DNA from: Dorea sp. AF36-15AT
Lineage (GTDB): Bacteria > Bacillota > Clostridia > Lachnospirales > Lachnospiraceae
NCBI RefSeq assembly: GCF_003477705.1
Contig: NZ_QUDV01000005.1
Location: forward strand, 1-64,000
Direction of reading: 5' to 3'
DNA: 64,000 nt
Within the stretch, counting starts at the first letter, position 1; the number at the start of each line of letters is the position of its first letter. A model generated the notes under the pieces. It did not search any database. It worked only from the letters and a program-made list of their open reading frames with translations, and was not told where the DNA came from. This document shows positions 42,979 to 52,000 of this stretch, one piece after another. The position numbers were made by a program, and so were the translations under genes.

Positions 42979-43075
42979 AGATTGTGTAATTACATGTTGC
43001 TTGAAAAATCAAATAACATATGATAAATTATAAATGCGACGTAAAAAGAGTCACATTTATAAAAAGGTGATTGAT

Positions 43076-44035
43076 ATGAAAGAATTTTTGGAAAAAATAT
43101 TACGGCAAAATGTAATAATGACGGAGAATAAAGAGGTATATAAAAAGCTTCCGTTAGTATATCGTGGAAGGTATGATATTTTTACAGTAGAGACGAATGG
43201 TGCGTTATGGATGGCTATTCATCCAAAAGATGATGTCGGACTTGTTATGTTACGTAGAGACAGAGCTGGCGTAGAAAAAATGACAGGATTAAATTGTGCA
43301 ATATTTCTTGATCGAACAACATTTTATATAAAGGAAAAAATGATGGAAGAAGGAATTCCTTTTGTAATAGAAGGGAAGCAGGTATTTCTCCCATTTATTG
43401 GATATTTGCTGAGTAAGGAAAATGAAAGAGAATTGGCACCAGTTCATTTGATATCATTTTTGACGCAAAAAATGCTCCTGATGGCTATTTATGAACGATG
43501 GAATGAAGTGAAAGTATCTGATGCAGCGAAACGAATAGGAGTGTCAACAAAATCTGCAAGTCGGTGTTTTGATGAACTGGAATATTTAAATATTGATGTG
43601 TTGGGCATGAAAGGTAAATCAAGAGTTATCAATATTCCGGATGACCGAAAACAATTATGGCAGCAGATTGAGCGTGTGTTAAGAAATCCAGTGATTCGAA
43701 GATTTGTTCTGAGAGAAGATATGAAAATAGAAAAGAAAGCAGGTATTTCTGCTTTATGTGAGTATTCTCTTTTGTCAGATAATGTTTATCCTACTTATGC
43801 AGTAACAAAGAGAGAACTGAAAGCTAGCGGAGTGAAAGTGGAAAAACAAGTGAGCGAATTGGAAGAAATTGGTTGTGTTGTTTTGGAACTGGGATATTTC
43901 ATTGATTTTTTAGGAAAAGGATTTCAAGATCCCTTGAGCGTAGTATTGTCACTTACAGGAGAAGAGCAAGAAGAGGAACGGGTAGATATTTCTATTAATG
44001 AGATGTTGGAGGAATATGTATGGTCAAAGGATTAG
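43076..44035 (+). CDS. AbiEi-like antitoxin / MarR-type DNA-binding protein
   Basis: Start chosen at MKEFLE (43076), behind AAAAAGGTG. 319 residues: a beta-rich start, then a winged helix near residues 155-185 (DAAKRIGVSTKSASRCFDEL), and a mixed C-terminal domain. Its partner gene overlaps its end by 16 bases and is a nucleotidyltransferase, which is the AbiE arrangement: antitoxin-repressor first, toxin second. It differs from the short AbiEi in being longer and having the HTH in the middle. Confidence 0.65.
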   Translation: MKEFLEKILRQNVIMTENKEVYKKLPLVYRGRYDIFTVETNGALWMAIHPKDDVGLVMLRRDRAGVEKMTGLNCAIFLDRTTFYIKEKMMEEGIPFVIEGKQVFLPFIGYLLSKENERELAPVHLISFLTQKMLLMAIYERWNEVKVSDAAKRIGVSTKSASRCFDELEYLNIDVLGMKGKSRVINIPDDRKQLWQQIERVLRNPVIRRFVLREDMKIEKKAGISALCEYSLLSDNVYPTYAVTKRELKASGVKVEKQVSELEEIGCVVLELGYFIDFLGKGFQDPLSVVLSLTGEEQEEERVDISINEMLEEYVWSKD

Positions 44036-44766
44036 ATACATTTCAGAAGTACTTTGCAGATTATGAAGAACAGTATGTTTTAATAGGTGGTGCAGCCTGT
44101 GATATTCTGTTTGAAAGCAATGAAGTAAATTTCAGGGCTACAAGAGATCTGGATATGGTTTTGATTGTTGAAGCATTAACTCCGGAGTTTGGAGAAAAAT
44201 TTTGGAAGTTTATCGTTGATGGAAAATATAGAAACAAAGCGACAAACGGTAGCAACCCTCAATTTTATAGATTTGATAAGCCAGAAGACGATAACTTTCC
44301 GAAAATGATCGAATTGTTTTGTAGAAGTGATTTTAAACTAAAATATGCGAAAGGAATTACTCCAATTCATATTGATGATGAAGTTTCCAGTTTGTCAGCA
44401 ATTCTTTTAAATGATGATTACTATAAGGCACTTCTCAATGGAAAAGAAGTGAGAAAAGGCCTTTCTGTTTTAAGACCAGAATATATCATTCTTTTTAAAG
44501 CAAAAGCGTATCTTGATTTAAAAAGGCAAAAAGACTTAGGAGATAAAGTAGATTCCGGTGACATAAAGAAGCATAAGAAAGATGTTTTGCGTATTGCTTC
44601 GGAGCTTATGCTTGAAAAAGTAGAAGAATTGCCGATAGCAGTAGATGCCGATATACATAGCTTTATTGACTTGTTGGAGCAGGAACCATTTGATCAAAAT
44701 TCATTGAAAAGATTTGGGCTGAAAAATGAGGATGTTGTAGAAGTGTTGAAGCAAGTATTCGGATAA
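44020..44766 (+). CDS. AbiEii-like nucleotidyltransferase toxin
   Basis: 248 residues. The minimal nucleotidyltransferase core reads LIGGAACDILF, then TRDLDMVLIVE supplies the two catalytic acidic residues, and a third lies near MIELFCR. After this comes KAKAYLDLKRQKDLG, a Lys-rich helix seen in AbiEii/DUF1814 proteins. Toxins of this family transfer nucleotides to tRNA or other targets and stop growth; this is known for relatives and inferred here. Overlap with the upstream gene fits with tight coupling of toxin to antitoxin. Confidence 0.7.
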   Translation: MVKGLDTFQKYFADYEEQYVLIGGAACDILFESNEVNFRATRDLDMVLIVEALTPEFGEKFWKFIVDGKYRNKATNGSNPQFYRFDKPEDDNFPKMIELFCRSDFKLKYAKGITPIHIDDEVSSLSAILLNDDYYKALLNGKEVRKGLSVLRPEYIILFKAKAYLDLKRQKDLGDKVDSGDIKKHKKDVLRIASELMLEKVEELPIAVDADIHSFIDLLEQEPFDQNSLKRFGLKNEDVVEVLKQVFG

Positions 44767-44801
44767 AAATGTGATGTGTTATACAGTTAATTTTTAACCC
44801 A

Positions 44802-44957
44802 TTTTTACACCTTTTGCTGACGATATTATGCGAAAATAAACCAGGTTATGCCAGAAAGCAAAAATTTACAAGGGCTTACAAAGCTCGAAATACCAAGAAA
44901 AACTAAGAAATGCGAGGTTATGCAACAATGATAAAAGTACTCTTCATCTGCCACGGC
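44802..44957. repeat. Direct repeat, copy 2 (5' part of the phosphatase gene)
   Basis: Near copy of 42677-42830. Here the sequence runs on into the complete phosphatase gene. Between the copies lies the two-gene AbiE-like cassette, about 2 kb. Confidence 0.85.
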
Positions 44958-45380
44958 AATATCTGCCGCTCAACCATGTCCCAATTTGTGTTCCAGGACA
45001 TGGTCAACCGACACGATTTACAGAATGATTTTTATATCAATTCGGCAGCGACCAGCCGAGAGGAGATTGGCAATGGTCCGCATTATGGTACGATCCGTAA
45101 GTTGCAGCGGGAGAGCATCCCTGTGTTGGAGCATCGTGCGGTGCAGATGACCAGGAAAGATTATGATAATTATGATTATCTGATCGGTATGGATTCTGCT
45201 AATATTCGTAATATTAAGCGTATAGCAGGTGGTGATCCGGAGGGCAAAGTACACAAGCTGTTGGAATTTGCAGGATCAGATAGAGACATTGCAGATCCAT
45301 GGTATACAGGTAATTTTGACGAAACCTACCGCGATGTGGTAGAAGGATGCGAAGCTTTGTTTAAAAAACTACAAAGATAA
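44928..45380 (+). CDS. Low-molecular-weight protein tyrosine phosphatase
   Basis: 150 residues from the ATG at 44928 (a start 18 bases upstream is less well placed). The active-site loop CHGNICRSTMS at residues 8-18 is the C-x5-R signature with the following S, and DPWYTGNFDETY near 124 supplies the general acid Asp. Removes phosphate from protein tyrosine or arginine residues. The upstream region is repeated, in broken form, 2.1 kb to the left, apparently because the AbiE-like cassette was inserted by a duplication. Confidence 0.92.
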   Translation: MIKVLFICHGNICRSTMSQFVFQDMVNRHDLQNDFYINSAATSREEIGNGPHYGTIRKLQRESIPVLEHRAVQMTRKDYDNYDYLIGMDSANIRNIKRIAGGDPEGKVHKLLEFAGSDRDIADPWYTGNFDETYRDVVEGCEALFKKLQR

Positions 45381-45753
45381 TAGGAAAAATTGTCTATATA
45401 ACGCAAATACTCCGGCCGAGAGGAGAGGCCAGAGCACTTGTTTAAAAGGATTCTATTGTATGAATAAAAGGATAATGATTCTAACAGGTAGTATGGTTGA
45501 CTGCCAGAATCATGCGTCCTTGGACGCCGTTGTTGGCTTGCGATATCTTTCATGTTTTCTTGTTAATTATTTGTCCATCGCTTTTATGGTTATATCTTAT
45601 CATGAGGGTTCTTTGTTGTAAATGTCAAATTAATACAAACATTTTGCGATTTCTGAGCATTTTTTGTGAATGTTATAACAAATGGGATTGGTTGACTTGA
45701 AACATCCAATACAGTACAATTAACTCTATCAATAAAAGATTGAGGAAACTAAG
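45381..45753. other. Gene-free region with hairpins before murT
   Basis: Contains CTC-GGCC/GGCC-GAG terminator-like symmetry near 45410-45434, then two neat hairpins: ATGATTCT/AGAATCAT (45475-45513) enclosing GGTAGT/ACTGCC, and GCGTCC-TT-GGACGC (45514-45527). At the right end a promoter TTGACT, 17 bases, TACAAT (45692-45720) serves murT. No reading frame looks real. Confidence 0.55.
45692..45720 (+). promoter_or_regulatory. Promoter for murT-gatD
   Basis: TTGACT (45692-45697), exactly 17 bases, TACAAT (45715-45720), 33 bases before the murT ATG. Confidence 0.7.
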
Positions 45754-47094
45754 ATGAAATTAAGAAGAATGATAGCAATATGGGCTGCGAAATGTGCAGA
45801 GAAGGCAAGTGTAAAGATTTTTCACCGACAGGGTGTGACATGGGCTGGCAAGATTGCTCTGAAGATCTGCCCGAGTATTTTGTCGGATCTGGCTGCTCAG
45901 GTAAGAGGAGATATTTTTGTAGTATGCGGAACCAATGGCAAGACTACGACGAATAATATGCTGTGTGCAGCATTGGAAGCAGAAGGTAAGAAGGTGGTCT
46001 GTAACCACACCGGTTCGAATATGCTGAATGGTGTAGTGGCAGCGTTTGTGTTGGCAGCCGGATGGAATGGTAAGCTGGATGCAGACTGTGCAAGTATTGA
46101 GATTGACGAGGCATCTACCAGAAGAGTGTTTCCATATTTCAAGCCGGATTACATGGTGCTGACGAATCTGTTTAGAGATCAGCTTGATCGGTACGGAGAG
46201 ATTGATATTACCATGAATCTGCTTCGTGAAGTGATGCAGACGGCTCCTGATATGAAAGTGATTGTAAATGGTGATGATGCATTGTCAGCATTTCTTGCTA
46301 TGGATGCCGGCAATTCATACATTACTTATGGTATCAGTGAAAAAGTAGTGGAGGATAAGGATTCTCATGAGATCCGAGAGGGACGTTTCTGTAAGAAATG
46401 CGGTTCTCTGCTTCATTATAATTTCTACCATTACAGTCAGCTAGGGGACTACGCATGTACAGGATGTGATTTTAAACGTCCGCCGTTACGGTACAATGCA
46501 ACGGATGTGCAGGTGGGGGATCAGCTGTCGTTTGTTGTAGAAGGACGTAAGATTACAGCGAATTACAAGGGCTTCTATAATGTATGTAATATTCTGGCAG
46601 CTTACGCTGCAGTGCGCAGTTCGGGACTTGACGCAGAGCATTTTAATGATATGCTTGCAAAGTTTAACCCGGAAAATGGACGTATGGAAGAGTTCCATAT
46701 GAAAGGAACGAAGATTATCCTGAACCTGGCGAAGAATCCGGCGGGATTTAATCAGAATATTTCTGCGGTTATGCAGGACAAGACTCAGAAGGATATTATT
46801 ATTGTGATCAATGACAATGCACAGGATGGTACAGACATTTCATGGTTGTGGGATGTGGATTTTGACCGATTTAAGGATGAGAACATCAATTCTATTACTG
46901 TCAGTGGAATTCGTTGTCAGGATATGCGCTTGCGTTTGAAATATGTAGATATTCCGGCAATGCTGAGTGCAGATGTAGAGAACGCAATTTGTGAACGTGT
47001 GGAAAATGGATGTGGCAATCTGTATGTATTGGTGAATTACACAGCGCTTTTCAGCACCAGAGTAGTATTGAAGAAATTGGAGGAACGGAAATAA
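45754..47094 (+). CDS. murT: Lipid II isoglutaminyl synthase, MurT subunit
   Basis: 446 residues of the Mur-ligase type. ATP loop GTNGKTTTNNML near residue 59, the four-Cys zinc ribbon CKKCG...CTGC near 213-236, and the C-terminal DUF1727 domain (NLAKNPAGFNQ, VINDNAQDGTDISWLWD). MurT activates the D-isoGlu carboxyl of lipid II, and GatD supplies ammonia, giving D-isoGln in peptidoglycan. The pair is essential or nearly so in related bacteria. gatD starts within the stop codon (TAATG), typical for this complex. Confidence 0.95.
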   Translation: MKLRRMIAIWAAKCAEKASVKIFHRQGVTWAGKIALKICPSILSDLAAQVRGDIFVVCGTNGKTTTNNMLCAALEAEGKKVVCNHTGSNMLNGVVAAFVLAAGWNGKLDADCASIEIDEASTRRVFPYFKPDYMVLTNLFRDQLDRYGEIDITMNLLREVMQTAPDMKVIVNGDDALSAFLAMDAGNSYITYGISEKVVEDKDSHEIREGRFCKKCGSLLHYNFYHYSQLGDYACTGCDFKRPPLRYNATDVQVGDQLSFVVEGRKITANYKGFYNVCNILAAYAAVRSSGLDAEHFNDMLAKFNPENGRMEEFHMKGTKIILNLAKNPAGFNQNISAVMQDKTQKDIIIVINDNAQDGTDISWLWDVDFDRFKDENINSITVSGIRCQDMRLRLKYVDIPAMLSADVENAICERVENGCGNLYVLVNYTALFSTRVVLKKLEERK

Positions 47095-47822
47095 TGGAAC
47101 AGAGAAAGATTACGATTGGACATTTATATCCGGATCTTCTGAATCTATATGGAGACCGCGGCAATATTGCATGCATGATGCAGAGATGTATCTGGAGAGG
47201 GATTGAAGCAGAGACGAAGGAATTTAATCTGGGAGATAAAATTGATTTTTCTGAAGTGGATATTGTGCTTCTTGGAGGCGGATCTGACAGAGAGCAGATG
47301 ATCGTGTGTCAGAAGCTGCAGGAGATTCAGTCTGATTTTAAAGAATATGTGGAAGATGGGGGTGTGGTCATCGCAGTATGTGGCGGCTATCAGCTCCTTG
47401 GCAAGTATTATAAGACAGAAGAGGGAGTGATCCAGGGGCTGGATCTGGTAGATCTGTACACAGAGCAGGGCGAAGGACGTCTGATTGACAATATCGTACT
47501 GCAGAGCGATCTGGTATCGATGCCGGTGGTCGGATTTGAGAATCATGGCGGACGTACTTATATTAATGGTAATAAGCCATTTGGTAAGGTGCTATATGGA
47601 TCTGGTAATGATGGTGAGAGTGGTTATGAAGGAGTGGTTTATAAGAATGTGATTGGTACCTATCTGCACGGACCACTGCTTCCGAAGAATCCAGAAGTCT
47701 GCGATTGGTTGCTCGCAAGAGCTCTGGAACGGAAATATGGAAGTGCTGATCTGTCACCATTAGATGACAGTCAGGAAAAAGAAGCAAATGCTTATGTATA
47801 TGAGCGCTTTTTGGGTAAGTAG
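47094..47822 (+). CDS. gatD: Lipid II isoglutaminyl synthase, glutaminase subunit GatD
   Basis: 242 residues from the ATG at 47094; the longer frame inside murT is not needed. Class I glutaminase-like: LYPDLLNLYGDRGN at the start, nucleophile in AVCGGYQLLG near 94, and His in YLHGPLLPKNP near 189. The product ammonia passes to MurT. The stop is close to a convergent HTH gene, so the operon ends here. Confidence 0.95.
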   Translation: MEQRKITIGHLYPDLLNLYGDRGNIACMMQRCIWRGIEAETKEFNLGDKIDFSEVDIVLLGGGSDREQMIVCQKLQEIQSDFKEYVEDGGVVIAVCGGYQLLGKYYKTEEGVIQGLDLVDLYTEQGEGRLIDNIVLQSDLVSMPVVGFENHGGRTYINGNKPFGKVLYGSGNDGESGYEGVVYKNVIGTYLHGPLLPKNPEVCDWLLARALERKYGSADLSPLDDSQEKEANAYVYERFLGK

Positions 47823-47864
47823 AAGCACCGACAAGCTTATGAATATATAATTGTGAAGGGTTGT

Positions 47865-48209
47865 TTAATGTTTCTGCTCACGTTGCTTTAAGAAACACAG
47901 ATACTCGTAAGCATCTTCTTTCTCAGCAAGAGAAAGCGTGCGGTACACTTGAAAAATCTGCCTGTCAAGCATTCTTTCGGCTTCAGGCATGGAATGGAGC
48001 ACAATTGGTTCATCGGTGCTGTCTAATAGATAATCAACGGATACCTGGAATGTTTCGGCAATGGCTGTCAGCTTTTCATAAGAAGGCTGACGGTTTCTTG
48101 TTTCATATCCGGCGATCGTGGCTCTTGCAACATTAATCTGTCTGCCAAGTTCTGCCTGTGTCATATTGTGTTCTGCGCGAAGAGTCTTAAGTTTCTGTGG
48201 GAGAGACAT
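47865..48209 (-). CDS. XRE-family HTH regulator
   Basis: 114 residues with a Cro/CI HTH at residues about 7-60 (MTQAELGRQINVARATIAGYE) and a helical C-terminal part (MLDRQIFQVYRTLSLAEKEDAYEYL), the usual layout of short XRE repressors in Clostridia. The region upstream holds a 54-base inverted repeat centred at 48320 that could be its operator. Confidence 0.85.
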   Translation of the reverse strand: MSLPQKLKTLRAEHNMTQAELGRQINVARATIAGYETRNRQPSYEKLTAIAETFQVSVDYLLDSTDEPIVLHSMPEAERMLDRQIFQVYRTLSLAEKEDAYEYLCFLKQREQKH

Positions 48210-48293
48210 GCGATTACCTCCTGGGATAGTGAGTCTTGATCATCAAGTAAATAATTTTTACATATTTTACCAGTTACTATGAGAAGAAAGTTG

Positions 48294-48347
48294 AAATGTG
48301 TCGAATAGCAACTGTGTTGCGCAACAAAGTTGCGGAACGGCACATTT
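48294..48347. promoter_or_regulatory. Large inverted repeat, possible operator of the XRE gene
   Basis: The centre is the perfect 12-base palindrome TGTTGCGCAACA. Moving outwards GCAACT pairs with AGTTGC, then four non-matching bases, then AAATGTG.CG pairs with CG.CACATTT. The symmetry axis is 48320.5 for all arms. It lies between the XRE gene (start 48209) and the promoter at 48393, and no T run follows. Confidence 0.5.
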
Positions 48348-48392
48348 TGAGATGGTAGAAATGTACTGTAAGCAAAGTAATCGGAAACGCCG

Positions 48393-48421
48393 TTGACACA
48401 AGATACAAAAAAAATTATAAT
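48393..48421 (+). promoter_or_regulatory. Consensus sigma-A promoter
   Basis: TTGACA (48393-48398), 17 bases, TATAAT (48416-48421). Both boxes are perfect consensus. It drives the small anchored protein at 48490, so high expression is likely. Confidence 0.85.
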
Positions 48422-48489
48422 TTATATACAGATTCTGTCCGAATATGGATAGAATATAAGGAAAAGATACCGAGAGGATGGATATATAT

Positions 48490-48948
48490 ATGTTTACACA
48501 AGAACAAGAAGTAAAAAGAAGCAAAGAATGGAAAGTTGTGATGGCAATTTCTTCTATATTGATTATTGTAATTGCAGTATTTTTCCTGTTTCGGATGTTT
48601 CACTCGAACCCATTAGAAGGAACCTGGGTGAATGAAGAGAACGATATGACATTGAAGATTAAAGGTGGTACTACTATGGTTATGGAAGTGCCGGGAGCGT
48701 TGGATGGTAATGATATGGAACTTCAGTTGAAGTACACCATTGATCGCAGTGAGAAGACGATTACGATTGAAGTAGATGATGCGGAGATTCAGAAGGCTTT
48801 AGATAATTCAGACGGTACCCTCACAGAGGAAACTGTGAAGAATGAAGCAGATCAGATTACATCCAGCTATGATTACAGTGTAGAGCAGGATGAGATGACA
48901 CTGACAGAGCGGGAATATGGTGATCAGTTGACATTTGTAAGAAAATAA
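48490..48948 (+). CDS. Membrane-anchored lipocalin-like protein (DUF5640-like)
   Basis: 152 residues from the ATG at 48490 (GAGAGGATGG lies upstream). A basic start, one transmembrane helix at about residues 14-37, then a small beta-barrel-like domain opening NPLEGTWVNEENDMTLKI. Proteins of this type are found in many Lachnospiraceae and carry no known activity. A perfect promoter and a terminator frame the gene as a single unit. Confidence 0.7.
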   Translation: MFTQEQEVKRSKEWKVVMAISSILIIVIAVFFLFRMFHSNPLEGTWVNEENDMTLKIKGGTTMVMEVPGALDGNDMELQLKYTIDRSEKTITIEVDDAEIQKALDNSDGTLTEETVKNEADQITSSYDYSVEQDEMTLTEREYGDQLTFVRK

Positions 48949-48957
48949 AGAGAATGT

Positions 48958-49002
48958 ACCCCTCTACAGGAGCAGGTGGAGAACCAATGCCAGTAGAGGG
49001 GT
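48958..49002 (+). terminator. Terminator before polC
   Basis: ACCCCTCTAC pairs with GTAGAGGGGT around a 25-base loop, then CTTTAT. It ends the upstream gene 22 bases before polC. Confidence 0.75.
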
Positions 49003-49024
49003 CTTTATGTAAGAGGTTGGCCAG

Positions 49025-52000
49025 ATGAGTAAGATATTTTTTGATGTATTTCCAACATTAAAAGTAAATGAAGAGATCAGAATGTTGTTTGAGAGCGTAC
49101 AGGTGGAGAAGGTTTCAACCAACAGACAGCGAGATTTTATTAATGTATTTTTGTTTTCAGATCATCTGATCCAGAAAAGACATATTTATTCGATGGAAGG
49201 TATGATCAAAGACCAGTTATTTGCCAGAGTGCCTGTGAGAGTGACGATTTTTGAGCATTTTCAGCTGTCAGAACAGTATACGCCAGAGAATCTGATGCGA
49301 GAATACTATGACAGCCTGATGTTGGAAGCTGCGCAACGCAGCGTGGTGGAGAGCAATATGCTGAAGACGGCAGAGTATACGGTGAAAAATGATAAGACCA
49401 TCTGTCTGAAGCTAAAGGATACGGTAATTGCCCATGGCAAACAGGAAAGTATCGTCTCATTGATACGTAATGTCTTTGAAGAGCGCTTTCATGTTCCGGT
49501 GGAGATTCAGGTAGAATATGAGGAAGTGAAGGATAGCAAGCTGAAGTTCAATGAATCCAGACTGCAGCAGGAAGTGAATGCCATTATGGAGCGGAATCAT
49601 GCACTGCATGAGGAGAGAGCAGAGCAGGAAAAGGAAAAAGAAGAGAAGGCAGAGAAGAAAGAAAAAGCGACGATCGACAAGCCAAAAGAGAAAGAAGCAA
49701 AACAGCAGAAGCAATTTGCAGGAACTGGTAATAACAGTAGCGGCGGCAATAGTCAAAAATGGCGTGGTGGCGGCAGAAGTGGTAGTTTTTCTTATCGTAA
49801 GTCGGATGATCCGAATATGATTTTTGGACGTGATTTTGATGATGCGGCGCTTGAACTCAGCACGGTCGTTGGAGAAATGGGTGAGATTACCATCCGTGGA
49901 AAGGTGATCAGTTTCGAAGCCAGGGAAATCCGTAATGAGAAGACGATACTGATCTTTGCAGTAACGGATTTTACAGATACCATTATGGTAAAGATGTTTG
50001 TGCGGAATGAACAGCTTCCAGATCTTCTGGGAGATATTAAGAAAGGCGCATTCCTGAAAATCAAAGGTGTGACGACTATTGATAAATACGACGGCGAGCT
50101 GACTATCGGTTCGGTAATGGGCATTCGTAAGATTCCGGATTTTACAACCAGCAGGGAAGATACCTATCCGGAGAAGCGGGTAGAACTGCACTGCCATACG
50201 AAGATGAGTGATATGGATGGTGTGTCGGATGTGACGGACATTGTAGATCGGGCGCACCGATGGGGACACAAAGCGATTGCAATCACGGATCATGGTGTGG
50301 TACAGGGATTTACAGACGCTAATCATTACATAGAACGTCTGGATAAAGACGATCCGTTTAAGATTATTTACGGTGTGGAAGCATATCTGGTAGATGATCT
50401 GAAAGAAGTGGCGATCAATGAAAAAGGACAGACATTAGATGATGTGTTTGTGGTGTTTGACCTGGAGACCACTGGATTTAGTCCAATCGCAGATAAGATT
50501 ATCGAGATTGGTGCGGTAAAAGTGCAAAATGGTAAGATTACAGAGAAGTTCAGTACATTTGTCAATCCTAAGATCCCAATTCCATTCCGGATCACACAGT
50601 TAACCAGCATTACCGATCAGATGGTTATGGATGCACCGGATATTGAGACTATATTACCGCAGTTTCTGGAATTTGTAGGAGATGCGGTGTTGGTAGCACA
50701 CAACGCCAGCTTTGATGTAGGATTCATTGAACAGAATATGCGTTATCAGGACATGACACCAGATCTGACATCTGTGGATACGGTAGCGATGGCGCGTATC
50801 TTGATGCCGACATTGTCGAAGTTTAAGTTAAATATTGTGGCGAAAGCGTTGAATATTTCGTTGGAGAATCATCACCGCGCGGTGGATGATGCGGGAGCGA
50901 CAGCAGAGATTTTTGTAAAGTTTATTGATATGCTGAAAGAACGAGACATCTATGATCTGAAAGGACTAAATCATTTCGGAGAGCATAATGCAGATTCTAT
51001 CCGTAAGTTACCGTCTTATCATGCGATCATTCTGGCAAGAAATGATATCGGACGGACGAATCTGTATACATTGGTATCCAAGTCGCATCTGGAGTATTTC
51101 GGAAGGCAGCCCCGTATTCCGAAGAGTGAATTTTCAAAATATCGGGAAGGGCTGATTTTAGGAAGTGCCTGTGAGGCGGGTGAATTGTATCAGGCAATTC
51201 TGAATGACAAGTCTGAAGAACGGATTGCAAGGATTGTAGATTACTATGATTACCTGGAAGTACAGCCTCTGGGCAATAATAAATTTATGATTGGCAGTGA
51301 CCGTATTACCAAGGTCAACAGTGAGGAAGATCTGCGGGAGATCAACCGTAAAATCATTAAGCTTGGTGAGAAATTTAATAAGCCGGTTGTTGCTACCTGT
51401 GATGTGCATTTTCTGGATCCGGAGGATGAGGTCTACCGTCGGATTATCATGACAGGTAAAGGATTCTCAGATGCAGATGATCAGGCACCACTGTATCTGC
51501 ATACGACGGAAGAGATGCTGGAAGAATTTGAATATCTTGGTTCGGATAAAGCACATGAGATTGTCATTGATAACCCTAATATGATTGCTGACTGGGTAGA
51601 GAAGATCGCGCCGGTTCGTCCGGATAAGTGTCCGCCGGTTATCCCGGATTCAGACAGAATGCTGCGGGAGATCTGCTATAACCGAGCCCATGAGATGTAC
51701 GGAGAAGATTTGCCGGAAGTGGTAACGGAACGATTGGAACGAGAGTTGAATTCGATTATTTCCAACGGATTCGCCGTAATGTATATCATTGCACAGAAAC
51801 TGGTATGGAAGTCTAATGAAGACGGCTATCTGGTAGGATCGCGAGGATCGGTAGGATCTTCATTCGTAGCGACTATGGCAGGTATCACGGAGGTTAATCC
51901 GCTGAGTCCGCATTATTATTGTGATCACTGCCACTTTAGTGATTTCGCTTCCGAAGAAGTGAAGAAGTACGCCGGAGGATGCGGCATGGATATGCCGGAC

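Noticed and set aside
42672..42980. A 102-codon frame in the phosphatase-duplicate area
   Set aside because: It runs out of frame through the repeat and terminator; the meaningful content is the broken phosphatase start in another frame.
49457..50326. A 289-codon minus-strand frame within polC
   Set aside because: Opposite to conserved polC domains; Phe/Leu-rich run is the complement of the Lys/Glu linker.
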